Under the pieces are notes generated by a model that was given only the letters and a program-made list of their open reading frames with translations, was not told where the DNA came from and did no database searches. This document shows positions 45,157 to 53,727 of a stretch of DNA of 64,000 nt, one piece after another; position 1 is the first letter of the stretch, and each line of letters opens with the position of its first letter. The stretch comes from Hyphomonas jannaschiana VP2 (GTDB lineage: Bacteria; Pseudomonadota; Alphaproteobacteria; Caulobacterales; Hyphomonadaceae): positions 62,001 to 126,000 of the forward strand of contig NZ_ARYJ01000001.1 in assembly GCF_000685215.1 (NCBI RefSeq). The letters are read 5' to 3'. The position numbers and the translations under genes are program-made.

Positions 45157-46902
45157 TCAGCTCTGCTCAAGCATGGCCTTTCGGTATTCCGCGTCGCGTT
45201 CGGCGCCGATGAGAGAGCGCACCGTGTCCGGCGTGTAGCCGAACTGTTCCAGCGCCCGGGCGGACATCTGCAGACCGGCCTCGATGGCATCCGGTACGAC
45301 GTGGGTGGCGCCAGCCTGGAACAGGCTGCGCGAATGGTCCGCATCCTGCGCGCGGGCAAGGATCGGGATTTCAGGACGGCCCCGGCGCACGGCGCGTACA
45401 ATATGCTCGGCCGCCTGCGGGTCATCGATGGTGACCACGACCATGGCCGCGCCCTCCAGCCCCGCCTTGTCTAGGATTTCCTTACGGGCCCCGTCGCCGA
45501 AATAGACGCTCCAGCCCTGCTTGCGGAGGCGAGCGACCGTATCCGGCCGGCTGTCCAGTGCGACAACGCGGGTGTTCTCTTCATCTAGGATACGCGCCAC
45601 CGCCTGCCCCACGCGGCCGAACCCGGCGATGATCACATGGTTTTCCAGCTCTGCCTTCTCCGCCGGAAGCGTCGTGGCCTGGCCCTGCCCTTTGCTCTGC
45701 ATCCGCCGTACAAGGGATTGTGACCCGCGCCAGGTGACCGGGATCAGCAGCATGGAGAGGCCCGCAACGGCCGAGACGAGCGTTGCCTGATCACCGGTGA
45801 TTACGCCGCCGGCCGCCCCTGCCGCCAGCACGACGAAAGCGAACTCACCCGCTGGGGCAAGGAGGCCCGCTGTTTCTGTCGCCAGTTCCGGGCTACGCCC
45901 GAAGATCCGGACAGCACCCCATGCGATGGCATATTTCACCACCAGCAGCGTGATCAGCCCCATCAGGACCAGCGGCCATTGCTGGGCGATGACGCCAAGG
46001 TCGAGCCCGAGACCGACTGTCATGAAGAAGAGGCCGAGCAGCAGCCCTTTGAACGGGTCGAGGTCGACCTCTGTCTGGTGCTTGAATTCGGTCTCTCCCA
46101 GCATCAGGCCTGCCAGGAAGGCCCCAAGGGCGATGGAGAGACCGGCGCTGGCCGTCAGCACGGCAGCGCCCACCACAGTCAGCAGCGTGATCGCCATCAG
46201 GAAGTCCCGCCCGCCTGCGTCTGCCGCCATCTGGAACAGGCGGCGCAGCAGGAAGCGGCCGATCACCAGAAGAATGCCGACCGCCAGAACGCCCTGCACC
46301 GCGGCTTCGAGCAGGACGGTGCCAAGGTTTGCCCCGGCCTCCGACGAGGCAAAGCCGACAAAGATCAGGATGGGCGCGACCAGAATGTCCTGGAACAGGA
46401 GCACGCCGAGGGCCGTCCGCCCGACAGGCGCCGATGCCTGATGGTTCGCCGTCATCAGCTGCATCACCACGGCGGTGGAAGACAGGGCAAGCGCCAGCCC
46501 CACCACAATGGCCGCCGTCAGGTCGAAATCGAACACCGTGGCCAGGATCGCCAGCAGGATAGCGCTGGCTGCGGCCTGAACGATTCCTGCGCCGAACACG
46601 ATGCGCCGCAGCGACCAGAGCTGTTCGACCGACAGTTCCAGCCCCAGCAGGAAGAGCAGGAACAGCACGCCCAGTTCAGCAAAAGGCGCAGCGGCTTCGG
46701 GCTCGGCAATGGTAAACATGCCCAGCGGAGCCCAGGTGTCCGAGAAGGAACCGAGCCCCCACGGCCCGAGCGCAACCCCCGCCAGGATGAATCCGACCAC
46801 CGCCGGCAGTTTCAGCATGCGCAGCGCGGGCACCAGCAGGCCTGCTGCGATCAGGAAGACCAGCGCGTCCTTGATCAGGATTTCGTGGCTTCCTTCATGC
46901 AT
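45157..46902 (-). CDS. CPA2/Kef-type monovalent cation:proton antiporter with RCK domain
   Basis: The 581-residue protein has about 12-13 membrane helices (LVFLIAAGLLVPALRMLKLPAVVGFILAGVALGPWGLG ... GAFLAGLMLGETEFKHQTEVDLDPFKGLLLGLFFMTVGLGLDL) and a C-terminal RCK_N domain with GFGRVGQAVARIL and VALDSRPDTV. It should exchange K+ or Na+ for protons; glutathione gating as in KefB/C is possible but unproven. The start at 46902 (MHEGSHEIL) fits the family; an upstream ATG at 46947 is less likely. Confidence 0.87.
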   Translation of the reverse strand: MHEGSHEILIKDALVFLIAAGLLVPALRMLKLPAVVGFILAGVALGPWGLGSFSDTWAPLGMFTIAEPEAAAPFAELGVLFLLFLLGLELSVEQLWSLRRIVFGAGIVQAAASAILLAILATVFDFDLTAAIVVGLALALSSTAVVMQLMTANHQASAPVGRTALGVLLFQDILVAPILIFVGFASSEAGANLGTVLLEAAVQGVLAVGILLVIGRFLLRRLFQMAADAGGRDFLMAITLLTVVGAAVLTASAGLSIALGAFLAGLMLGETEFKHQTEVDLDPFKGLLLGLFFMTVGLGLDLGVIAQQWPLVLMGLITLLVVKYAIAWGAVRIFGRSPELATETAGLLAPAGEFAFVVLAAGAAGGVITGDQATLVSAVAGLSMLLIPVTWRGSQSLVRRMQSKGQGQATTLPAEKAELENHVIIAGFGRVGQAVARILDEENTRVVALDSRPDTVARLRKQGWSVYFGDGARKEILDKAGLEGAAMVVVTIDDPQAAEHIVRAVRRGRPEIPILARAQDADHSRSLFQAGATHVVPDAIEAGLQMSARALEQFGYTPDTVRSLIGAERDAEYRKAMLEQS

Positions 46903-47069
46903 GCGGATTTCCCCGTATTTTCGATTCGCTGGCCCCGGTGCCGTCACAATTATCTTCTATCGGACCGGGCCCACACTCTCCAAGGGAAGACATTACGTTG
47001 CATCAAGATTCTGCGGAAATGCTGGCACATGGCGTTCCATACCGGCCTGCTGTATGGAAAGTATCTGCT

Positions 47070-47927
47070 ATGCGTTTCATCTATGCCGCGTTTCTGAGTT
47101 TGTTTGCCTGGCTGGCCGCGCCGGCGCTGGCCTCTGCCGCCGACGTGTATCGCGATGTGGTCTACAACCACATGCCGGCGGTCAGCGATGGCAATTTCAC
47201 CATGGACATCTACGCCCCGGACGAGGCGGAAGACCTGCCCATCATCATCATGGTGCATGGCGGCGCGTGGACGTATGGCAACAAGCAGAATGCCATTGGG
47301 GAGAAACAGGCCGACTTCTTCACCGATGAAGGCTTCATCTATATCTCGATCAATTACCGCCTGGCGCCGGACCACCCCTTCCCGGCCGCGGTCGAGGACC
47401 TCGCCTCCGCCATCGCCTTCGTTTACCGCAACGCCGAGGATTATGGCGGCGATCCGGACTCGATTTTCCTGATGGGGCACTCTTCAGGCGCCCACTCTGT
47501 CGCGCTTGTATCCATTGACCCGCAATATTTACGCAATGAAGGCCTCGGCCTCAGCGTCATCAAGGGCACCGTGCCGCTGGACGGCGCCTCCTACAACCTG
47601 GTGCGTACCGGCGAGCGGAAGGGCGAGCTGCCGCGTTTCTACCGGCCGGCCTTCGGCAGCCAGGAAACCGTCTGGCGCGAAGCCTCCCCCACGCTTCATG
47701 TGATGGATGGCCGGCGCATTCCGCCATTCCGGATTCTCTATGTCGACCGGCCGGTCTCCCCGGACCGGGCCAAGGAACTGGCCGAAACGCTGCGCGAGCA
47801 CGGTTATGACGCCGAAGCCATTCTGGCGAAGAACCGCTCTCACAAGAGCCTCAACAACAGGCTCGGCATGGACGGCGACAAATACGGCCCGATGATCGCC
47901 GACTTCTTCCGCAGCCAGATGAATTAG
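47070..47927 (+). CDS. exported alpha/beta hydrolase, carboxylesterase/HSL-like
   Basis: The 285-residue protein has a signal peptide (FIYAAFLSLFAWLAAPALASA) and the hormone-sensitive-lipase oxyanion motif MVHGGAWTYG, the INYRLAPDHPFPAAVEDL segment typical of this clan, and the nucleophile elbow GHSSGAHSV. The acid would be in RILYVDRPVSP, and the His in RSHKSLN. It is likely a periplasmic esterase of unknown substrate. GGAAAG nine bases before the ATG supports the start. Its stop overlaps the stop of the convergent unknown membrane gene by four bases. Confidence 0.85.
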   Translation: MRFIYAAFLSLFAWLAAPALASAADVYRDVVYNHMPAVSDGNFTMDIYAPDEAEDLPIIIMVHGGAWTYGNKQNAIGEKQADFFTDEGFIYISINYRLAPDHPFPAAVEDLASAIAFVYRNAEDYGGDPDSIFLMGHSSGAHSVALVSIDPQYLRNEGLGLSVIKGTVPLDGASYNLVRTGERKGELPRFYRPAFGSQETVWREASPTLHVMDGRRIPPFRILYVDRPVSPDRAKELAETLREHGYDAEAILAKNRSHKSLNNRLGMDGDKYGPMIADFFRSQMN

Positions 47928-50200
47928 GATTTCAGGCTTTTCAGGAGTTCCTGAAGCCCGGCAAGGGTCCGGCGGATGGCCGCCCCCGTCATGGCCCCCG
48001 GCTCGCAGCGCTGGACCTGTTTGAGAATCGCCATCGCCGCCCGCACGCCCTGCTTCGTCGGCTGGCGCCTTGCCACCTGGTCGATCGCCTCAATGGCGGC
48101 CACTTTCGTATACTGGTAGGCATCCGGGTTCGACCGGCCCGCAATATCAGCCAGCGCTTCGATCACTTCCTCATCCGGCTGGCACGTGGCCAGGAGGCGG
48201 ATGACGTGCTGCTTGAACTCCCTAAGGCCCGCCCGGCGCGCTGTATGGAACAGGATTGAGCGCAACACTTCGATGGTCAGGTGCACATTTGCCGGGGTCT
48301 CCGACAGGTCTGTCGAGATCCTGTCCAGCATTGTGTAGAGGTCCGATTCCGGCGCACCCTTCTCAGCCATATTGTCGAGCAGGACGAGACGCGGCGTCAG
48401 GTCGAAGTCCGGCCGCTCTACCGAAATGGCCGCGATGAAGGCCCGGGCAACCGGGTCCTTGTATTCGCCATGCATCTGGCCCAGCCGGTCCGCATTGTAG
48501 CGGCGGAAGTCGACAAGGCCCGGCCGGGTCGACTGAACATTCAGATTGAAATGAATTTTGTGGGCCTGCTCTGGCGTCGTGTGCTTCTCCGGCCATGGCG
48601 CGCCCGGACGCAGGCAGGCCATCATCGTCCGGCGCAATTCGGCTTTCTCAACAAATGTGTCGAGCCGGTCGATCAGGCCCGGACGGAACTTGTTCGCCGG
48701 ATCGGTGCCCGCCTTGTAGAGCCGCTTCTGCTGGCGGTTGCGGCCTGTGATCGAAATGGCCTGCAGCAACGAGGCGATCAGAACAAGGTCGACCGTCGAA
48801 CGTGCCATGAAAACCGCATGCTGGGAGGCGACCGTGTTCATCGAAATCAAGTCTGAGTCCGCCCCCGGCCGCGGCTGGCCAAAATTGTAGATCTCGGCCC
48901 AGTCGACAATCGGCACCGCCTTGATCAGGGTCACACCGAAATAGCCGAACCAGTCGAGGAAACCTGTCTCCTGCCCTTTCGGCAGCTGGAACATGTCTGG
49001 CCCGAACAAGCCGCTCCAATGCGCATTGCTCATCATGATCGGGATCAGGAAGAAGACGAACAGGAAGCCCAGCAGCGTCTCGTCACGATAATCCTCGCGC
49101 ATGGATGTGCGGTAGGGCGTGGTTGGCTTGAAATCCGTCAGGGCGGCAAGTGCGCGGTCGTCTTCCACCCAGCTCCAGAGACGGGAGACAGAGACCGCCG
49201 CAACGATGCCGAGCGCACAGGGAATGAGCCCCCATTTCGGAGGCAGGTACCAGCCGAGCAGGCAGAGGCTGATCAGGATCAACCCCAGAATGCCGTAACG
49301 CGCTGCACCGGAGCGATGCTCCATCCCGGTCATCACGGCGACAATCCGGACAAGGAAAGTATCGACCGCGTCATAGAAGGCCGCCAGCGGGCGGGCGCCG
49401 CGCGCGGCAAAGCTGAACACACGGCTCAGCCAGCGCACCGGCGTCAGCTGTGACAGCGGATCCATGAACACGACGACGGCGAACGCCCCGACCACCAGGA
49501 AGCCGATGGCAATCCCGATTAGATTGTCGAAGGACACGGACTCATTGAAAATCCCGGCACAGATCGCAAAGACGATGATGCTGCCAACAACCAGCGTGGC
49601 GACCAGCGCTCCCATCGCTTCGGCATCTTTGGAATCGTTCATGCCGTCGATATTGGCGCGTGGCACGTCCGTCTTGCGGCGCTCAGCAGCCTGAAAACGG
49701 GACAGGTTCACGGCGTTCCAGGCGAGCGGCAGGAATGCGAGCGCCAGCGCAGCAAAGACACAGGCAATAAAGGGCGCACCCTGCAGCTGGTCATGCAACG
49801 CACCGGACAGGCCCCCGCCCCATTCGGTCACGGCTGCAAGCCCGCCGGACAGACAAACGAGCAGGCCAACACAGACCGCCGGCAGGCGTAGCGATGGACC
49901 ATGCGCAAAATTGTCAGGTGAGTCCCGCAATAACAGGATCAGCGGCAGCCAGAACACGACTGTCCCGCTGAGGAACCAGAGTTTCGCATCTGACGACTGC
50001 AGCACCGGCTGGCCGGAGAACGTGTGCCAGAACACAAGCGCGGTCAGGCCGGCAAAGGCGGCCAGTGCCCAGAGGACAAAGGGTGTCTGCCGCCAGGCCC
50101 GGAAACTCTGCCAGCGGCCCGGCGCGCGGGTGTCAGTCCCTGCCTCTTCCGCATTTTCTGCGTCCAGTATGTCGTCCGCCCTGGCTTCCCCATCGGCCAT
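47924..50200 (-). CDS. large membrane protein of unknown function
   Basis: I do not recognise this 758-residue protein. The N-terminal two thirds hold about 9-10 hydrophobic helices (for example WALAAFAGLTALVFWH, ALVATLVVGSIIVFAICAG, IGIAIGFLVVGAFAVVVFM, LLGFLFVFFLIPIMM), and the C-terminal 270 residues are soluble, helical and charged (VHLTIEVLRSILFHT ... VAAIEAIDQVARRQPTK), resembling HEAT-like repeats. The head is acidic and cytoplasmic. GAGGGGG five bases before the ATG at 50200 supports it over a GTG at 50206. Downstream stop overlaps the esterase stop by four bases. Confidence 0.8.
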   Translation of the reverse strand: MADGEARADDILDAENAEEAGTDTRAPGRWQSFRAWRQTPFVLWALAAFAGLTALVFWHTFSGQPVLQSSDAKLWFLSGTVVFWLPLILLLRDSPDNFAHGPSLRLPAVCVGLLVCLSGGLAAVTEWGGGLSGALHDQLQGAPFIACVFAALALAFLPLAWNAVNLSRFQAAERRKTDVPRANIDGMNDSKDAEAMGALVATLVVGSIIVFAICAGIFNESVSFDNLIGIAIGFLVVGAFAVVVFMDPLSQLTPVRWLSRVFSFAARGARPLAAFYDAVDTFLVRIVAVMTGMEHRSGAARYGILGLILISLCLLGWYLPPKWGLIPCALGIVAAVSVSRLWSWVEDDRALAALTDFKPTTPYRTSMREDYRDETLLGFLFVFFLIPIMMSNAHWSGLFGPDMFQLPKGQETGFLDWFGYFGVTLIKAVPIVDWAEIYNFGQPRPGADSDLISMNTVASQHAVFMARSTVDLVLIASLLQAISITGRNRQQKRLYKAGTDPANKFRPGLIDRLDTFVEKAELRRTMMACLRPGAPWPEKHTTPEQAHKIHFNLNVQSTRPGLVDFRRYNADRLGQMHGEYKDPVARAFIAAISVERPDFDLTPRLVLLDNMAEKGAPESDLYTMLDRISTDLSETPANVHLTIEVLRSILFHTARRAGLREFKQHVIRLLATCQPDEEVIEALADIAGRSNPDAYQYTKVAAIEAIDQVARRQPTKQGVRAAMAILKQVQRCEPGAMTGAAIRRTLAGLQELLKSLKS

Positions 50201-50244
50201 GGCCACCCCCTCGTTCTCTCTCCGAAACGATTTTCACCGGGTGG

Positions 50245-50270
50245 ACCCGAGAGTCAATTCGACTCCGGGT
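50245..50270. terminator. bulged hairpin between unknown membrane gene and TerC gene
   Basis: ACCCG-A-GAGTC (50245-50255) pairs with GACTC-CGGGT (50261-50270), ten pairs with one bulge and a five-base loop. It lies just after the TerC-family stop on the minus strand, with no strong T tract. CCGGGTGGAC also occurs twice here (50237 and 50265). Confidence 0.45.
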
Positions 50271-50282
50271 GGACAGGGCGTT

Positions 50283-50978
50283 CTAGTGGGCGCTGCAGGC
50301 GGCGGGCGTGTCGAGGCCGAGGAGCGGTAGCCCTTCGGCACAGAGCTCGTGGCCGCCCTCCCAGATCATGTGCAGCGCGACGTAGAGAATGATGGCCAGA
50401 CCGGCAAAGGCGATCCAGCGGTGCCGGTTCAGGACTTTCGCAATGAAAGTAGAGGCAACGCCCATCAGAAGGATCGAAAGGGCAAGGCCGAAGACCAGCA
50501 CGACCGGGTGCTCCCGCGCCGCGCCGGCGACGCCCAGCACATTGTCGATCGACATGGACACATCGGCGATGATGATCTGCGTCACCGCCTGGCGCAGCGT
50601 CTTGCGTGACGTCTGTCCGGCCACGGTGCCGTCCGCGTTGAGGTCTGCACCGGCCAGCGCCTCTTCGGCATTAAGCTGGGCCTCTTCCCTCAGTTCCCGC
50701 CACATCTTCCACGCGACCCAGAGCAGCAGCACGCCGCCCGCAAAAAGGAGGCCGATAATCAGCAAGAGCTCTGCCGCGACCAACGCGAAAGCGATGCGCA
50801 GCACGGTCGCGAAGATAATCCCGATCAGGATGGCCTTGGCGCGCTGGCGCTTCTCCAGCCCGGCGGCCGCGAGGCCGATCACGACAGCATTGTCCCCGGC
50901 GAGCACAAGGTCGATCGCCACGACGGCGAAGAACGCCTGCACGAGTTCCGGAGACAGGAAAGAAAGGTCAGCGACCAT
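50283..50978 (-). CDS. TerC-family integral membrane protein (YjbE/YkoY-like)
   Basis: The 231-residue protein has about seven membrane helices and the TerC signature: VVAIDLVLAGDNAVVIGLA near the start and QIIIADVSMSIDNVLGVAG in the second half, both with the Asp-x-x-x-x-x-DNxx metal pattern. Some YkoY/Alx-type TerC proteins export manganese. The start is the ATG at 50978 (MVADLSFLS). The middle has a cytoplasmic charged loop (EEAQLNAEEALAGADLNADGT). About 90 bases of structured leader precede it. Confidence 0.85.
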   Translation of the reverse strand: MVADLSFLSPELVQAFFAVVAIDLVLAGDNAVVIGLAAAGLEKRQRAKAILIGIIFATVLRIAFALVAAELLLIIGLLFAGGVLLLWVAWKMWRELREEAQLNAEEALAGADLNADGTVAGQTSRKTLRQAVTQIIIADVSMSIDNVLGVAGAAREHPVVLVFGLALSILLMGVASTFIAKVLNRHRWIAFAGLAIILYVALHMIWEGGHELCAEGLPLLGLDTPAACSAH

Positions 50979-50984
50979 GGCCCA

Positions 50985-51080
50985 GAGGCCCCTTTTGCGC
51001 ACCCGGCCATATGCCGGGGCTCAGACCACCCAATGTGGGGCGCACGGGCCGGGCCTGCAATGAGGCAAACTCAGCCCCAT
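50985..51080 (-). promoter_or_regulatory. structured 5' leader of TerC gene, candidate metal-responsive RNA
   Basis: On the minus strand the 100 bases before the TerC ATG can fold in two mutually exclusive ways: GCCGGG-type bases at 51013-51018 pair either with 51002-51007 (hairpin CCCGGC-ATATG-GCCGGG) or, through 51016-51021, with 51073-51078 (GGGGCT/AGCCCC). The ribosome-site region, GGGGCC at 50987-50992, can pair with two GGCCC blocks at 51046-51055. Known Mn2+ riboswitches (yybP-ykoY) and other RNA motifs precede TerC-family genes. Whether this is one of them needs a covariance search. Confidence 0.45.
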
Positions 51081-51099
51081 TACAGACCGGCGGCATGAC

Positions 51100-53076
51100 T
51101 TACGGTTCGACGACGTTGAACCAGAAGGGCGCGGTTTCCAGCGCGCTGAACCAGGCAAGCAGGGCCGATGGGTCGCCTTCCACTTTCGCCTCTCCTGCCT
51201 TCGCAATGTCCTGGAAGCTCCGTGTCTGGAGGATGAGGTCATTGAATGCGGTCCGGGAAATTGTCAGCGTCGCAGCCGGCGATCCGGACGCAGAGCCTGG
51301 CCGCGGGAAGGCTGTGCTTGTACCCACATCCAGCATCAGCGTTTCTTCGGTGTCGGGGAAGACGAAGTTCAGCGTGAACGGATCACGCGTCAGCTTCTCC
51401 GGCGCATACCGGACGGCCAGCGCATTGAACAATTCCACCGTGGGAACACCTTTCAGGAAGTCTGCATTGCCGAGACGGATTGCCTGATCCGCCGGAAGGC
51501 CGCGGCGCAACTCAGCCGCACCGGTCAGATAATAGTCGCGCCACGCCCCGGATTCGGCCTGGAAACCCATCTGCTCATAGGTCGAGGCCAGCCAGTCACG
51601 GCCCAGCTTGTTTTCCGGATTGGCAAAGACCACCGCGTTGAACACTTCGGCAGCCCAGCGATAGTCCCCTTCCTTGAAGGCCTTCTCGCCAGCCACCAGC
51701 GCGGCATCTTCCCCGCCTGCCAGCGCGACCATCCGTTTGGAGCGCTCTTCCATGGGCCAGGCATTGTAGGTGGCGGGCACGCCATCCCACCAGCCGAAAT
51801 AGTACTGGTAGACTGCCTTGGCGTTGTGGTTCAGCGTGCCGTAATAGCCACGCGTATCGAAATGCGTTTCCTGGACATCCGGCTCCGGAATGTCCTCCGC
51901 GATTTCAAACTGGGTGCTCCCCTGGTTTGCCCGGCGCACCGTCTGGTCATGGGTATAGCGATAGACGTCACGCTGGCCGCGCAGATAGTCCTGCACATTC
52001 TCCGTACCGAATGTCGGCCAGTGGTGCGAGGCGAAGGACAGGTCAGACTTGTCCGCATAATTGACCAGCACATAATCCAGCACGCGGCTCCATTCGAGGA
52101 AATCACGCACCTTGGCGCCGCGCAGGGTGAGGCCGTTGTGGAAGGTGGCCGTGGCGACCTCCGCCGTACAAAGTGCCCGGAAGTCCGGCAGGTAGAACAT
52201 GAACTCGGCCGGCGCTTCGGTGCCCGCCGCATCAATAAATTCGAAGCGCACGCCATCGATTGTGCGCTGCGTACCCCGGCCTGAAATCTCCTCCGTCGGC
52301 GGGATGAAACCGGCAGTGCCCTGCGACAGGGCCGGCCCCAGACCGGTGCCAACCTGCCCGGTTGCGTCGTTGGGGAGCGTGCCGCCGAACATGAGGATTG
52401 CCCGGCGCGACATGTAGTTGCCGGCCAGCAGGTTTTCCGCGATGGCATTTTCGGTAAACCCGATCGGAGCGAGCACCGGCACGCCATTGGCGATGTCAGC
52501 CTCTGAAATGACCCCGCGGGCACCGGCAAAATGGTCGGCATGAGAATGGGTGTAGATCACGCCGCTGACCGGGCGTTCGCCCAGCGTGTCATTGACCAGT
52601 TTGAGGGCTGCCGCCGCGGTTTCCTTGGCTGTCAGCGGGTCGACAATGATCCAGCCGGTTTCGCCCCGTATGATGGACATGACCGCCAGATCATAGCCGC
52701 GCACCTGATAGAGCCCGTCCTTGACCTCGAACAGGCCATGCTTGGCGAGCAGCTGCTGCTGGCGCCAAAGGGACGGGTTCACCGTGTCCGGCGCCGGGCC
52801 TGTGATGAAGTCCTGCGCATTGACGGACCAGACGACCTTGCCGGTCTCGTCCACAATGTCTTCCTGGATCTGGGCCAGCAGCCCATGGTCGGCATCTTCG
52901 AAGTCGCCGGGCTGATCCAGCGGCAGGCGTTCGGCCAGTGCGGCGTTTGCCGCCTTGGTCGCGTCGGTCGCAACACCCGCCTCGGGCGCCGCATCGGCTT
53001 TCGGCGGCGTCATGGCCTGTTCGGAACAGGCAGCAAGGCTGATCAACGCGGCAAGCGCGAGGGCGGCATATCTCAT
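51100..53076 (-). CDS. alkyl sulfatase-type metallo-beta-lactamase-fold lipoprotein
   Basis: The 658-residue exported protein has a lipoprotein signal (LISLAAC, Cys17) and the SdsA/YjcS alkyl-sulfatase layout: an N-terminal MBL domain with THSHADHFAG (His177, His179, Asp181, His182), a central dimerisation domain (YYFGWWDGVPATYNAWPMEERSKRMV) and a C-terminal SCP2-like domain (VELFNALAVRYAPEKL ...). It hydrolyses primary or secondary alkyl sulfates such as SDS. A near-perfect palindrome at 53165 lies about 90 bases upstream and may be the binding site of a regulator located elsewhere. Confidence 0.88.
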   Translation of the reverse strand: MRYAALALAALISLAACSEQAMTPPKADAAPEAGVATDATKAANAALAERLPLDQPGDFEDADHGLLAQIQEDIVDETGKVVWSVNAQDFITGPAPDTVNPSLWRQQQLLAKHGLFEVKDGLYQVRGYDLAVMSIIRGETGWIIVDPLTAKETAAAALKLVNDTLGERPVSGVIYTHSHADHFAGARGVISEADIANGVPVLAPIGFTENAIAENLLAGNYMSRRAILMFGGTLPNDATGQVGTGLGPALSQGTAGFIPPTEEISGRGTQRTIDGVRFEFIDAAGTEAPAEFMFYLPDFRALCTAEVATATFHNGLTLRGAKVRDFLEWSRVLDYVLVNYADKSDLSFASHHWPTFGTENVQDYLRGQRDVYRYTHDQTVRRANQGSTQFEIAEDIPEPDVQETHFDTRGYYGTLNHNAKAVYQYYFGWWDGVPATYNAWPMEERSKRMVALAGGEDAALVAGEKAFKEGDYRWAAEVFNAVVFANPENKLGRDWLASTYEQMGFQAESGAWRDYYLTGAAELRRGLPADQAIRLGNADFLKGVPTVELFNALAVRYAPEKLTRDPFTLNFVFPDTEETLMLDVGTSTAFPRPGSASGSPAATLTISRTAFNDLILQTRSFQDIAKAGEAKVEGDPSALLAWFSALETAPFWFNVVEP

Positions 53077-53164
53077 CTGGGTCCTCCCGGAATTTTTTGC
53101 GCAGTCTGCGCCGGACCGGACAGAGGCACAAGAAACCCCTCATGATCCCGCGCTAGTGATACAA

Positions 53165-53184
53165 CTCTGGTATGTATACCAGAG
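53165..53184. promoter_or_regulatory. 20-bp near-perfect palindrome upstream of alkyl sulfatase gene
   Basis: CTCTGGTATGTATACCAGAG is symmetric except for its two central bases. Its core GGTATGTATA recurs at 53248-53257, 79 bases away, between the divergent alkyl sulfatase and DGPF-domain genes. Such sites are typical of TetR- or GntR-type repressors. No regulator gene lies beside it. Confidence 0.55.
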
Positions 53185-53376
53185 CGCAGGATAATCCCAG
53201 CATTTATTGACACTTTGGGCGCCACAATATCACATCATCATACTGTCGGTATGTATAACTTCTCACCGCACCTCAGAAATTTCCGGCCCTGGAGTCAAAA
53301 TCCACATGGCCAGCCCGTCTTGGGACTATGGCGCCGGATGAGCCTGTGCCAGAATTCCACCTGAGGAGACCTCCTG

Positions 53377-53727
53377 ATGCAATTTGCTCTGTTCCTGTTT
53401 GAAGACGAAGCCACTTTTCACGCCCTGCCCGAAGACCAGCAAATGGCCATTGTGGAAGAACACATGGCCTTTTCCAAAGAACTGCAGGCCGCCGGCGCCT
53501 ATGTCACCGGTGTCGCGCTGGAGCCCGCCGGAACCGGGAGGTGCCTTAAGGCCGCCGGCGATATTCAGGATGGTCCGTATGCCGACACCAAGGAACAGAT
53601 GGGCGGCGTCTATGTCATCAATGCCGGGTCCATGGCCGAGGCGGAGGCCTGGGCCCGGAAATGCCCGGTGCACAAAAGCGGCGGCACGATCGAGATCCGC
53701 CCCGTCCCTGATTATGGCAGCGCCTGA
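53377..53727 (+). CDS. YCII/DGPF-domain protein
   Basis: The 116-residue protein has the DGPF core as IQDGPYADTKEQMGGVYVI and ends in IEIRPVPDY. These small ferredoxin-fold proteins are the usual genomic partners of ECF42-type sigma factors. Here the sigma gene starts inside its last codons (14-base overlap), so the two are translationally coupled. Catalytic role unknown; YCII-like proteins are sometimes hydrolases of halogenated or muconolactone-like compounds. Confidence 0.87.
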   Translation: MQFALFLFEDEATFHALPEDQQMAIVEEHMAFSKELQAAGAYVTGVALEPAGTGRCLKAAGDIQDGPYADTKEQMGGVYVINAGSMAEAEAWARKCPVHKSGGTIEIRPVPDYGSA

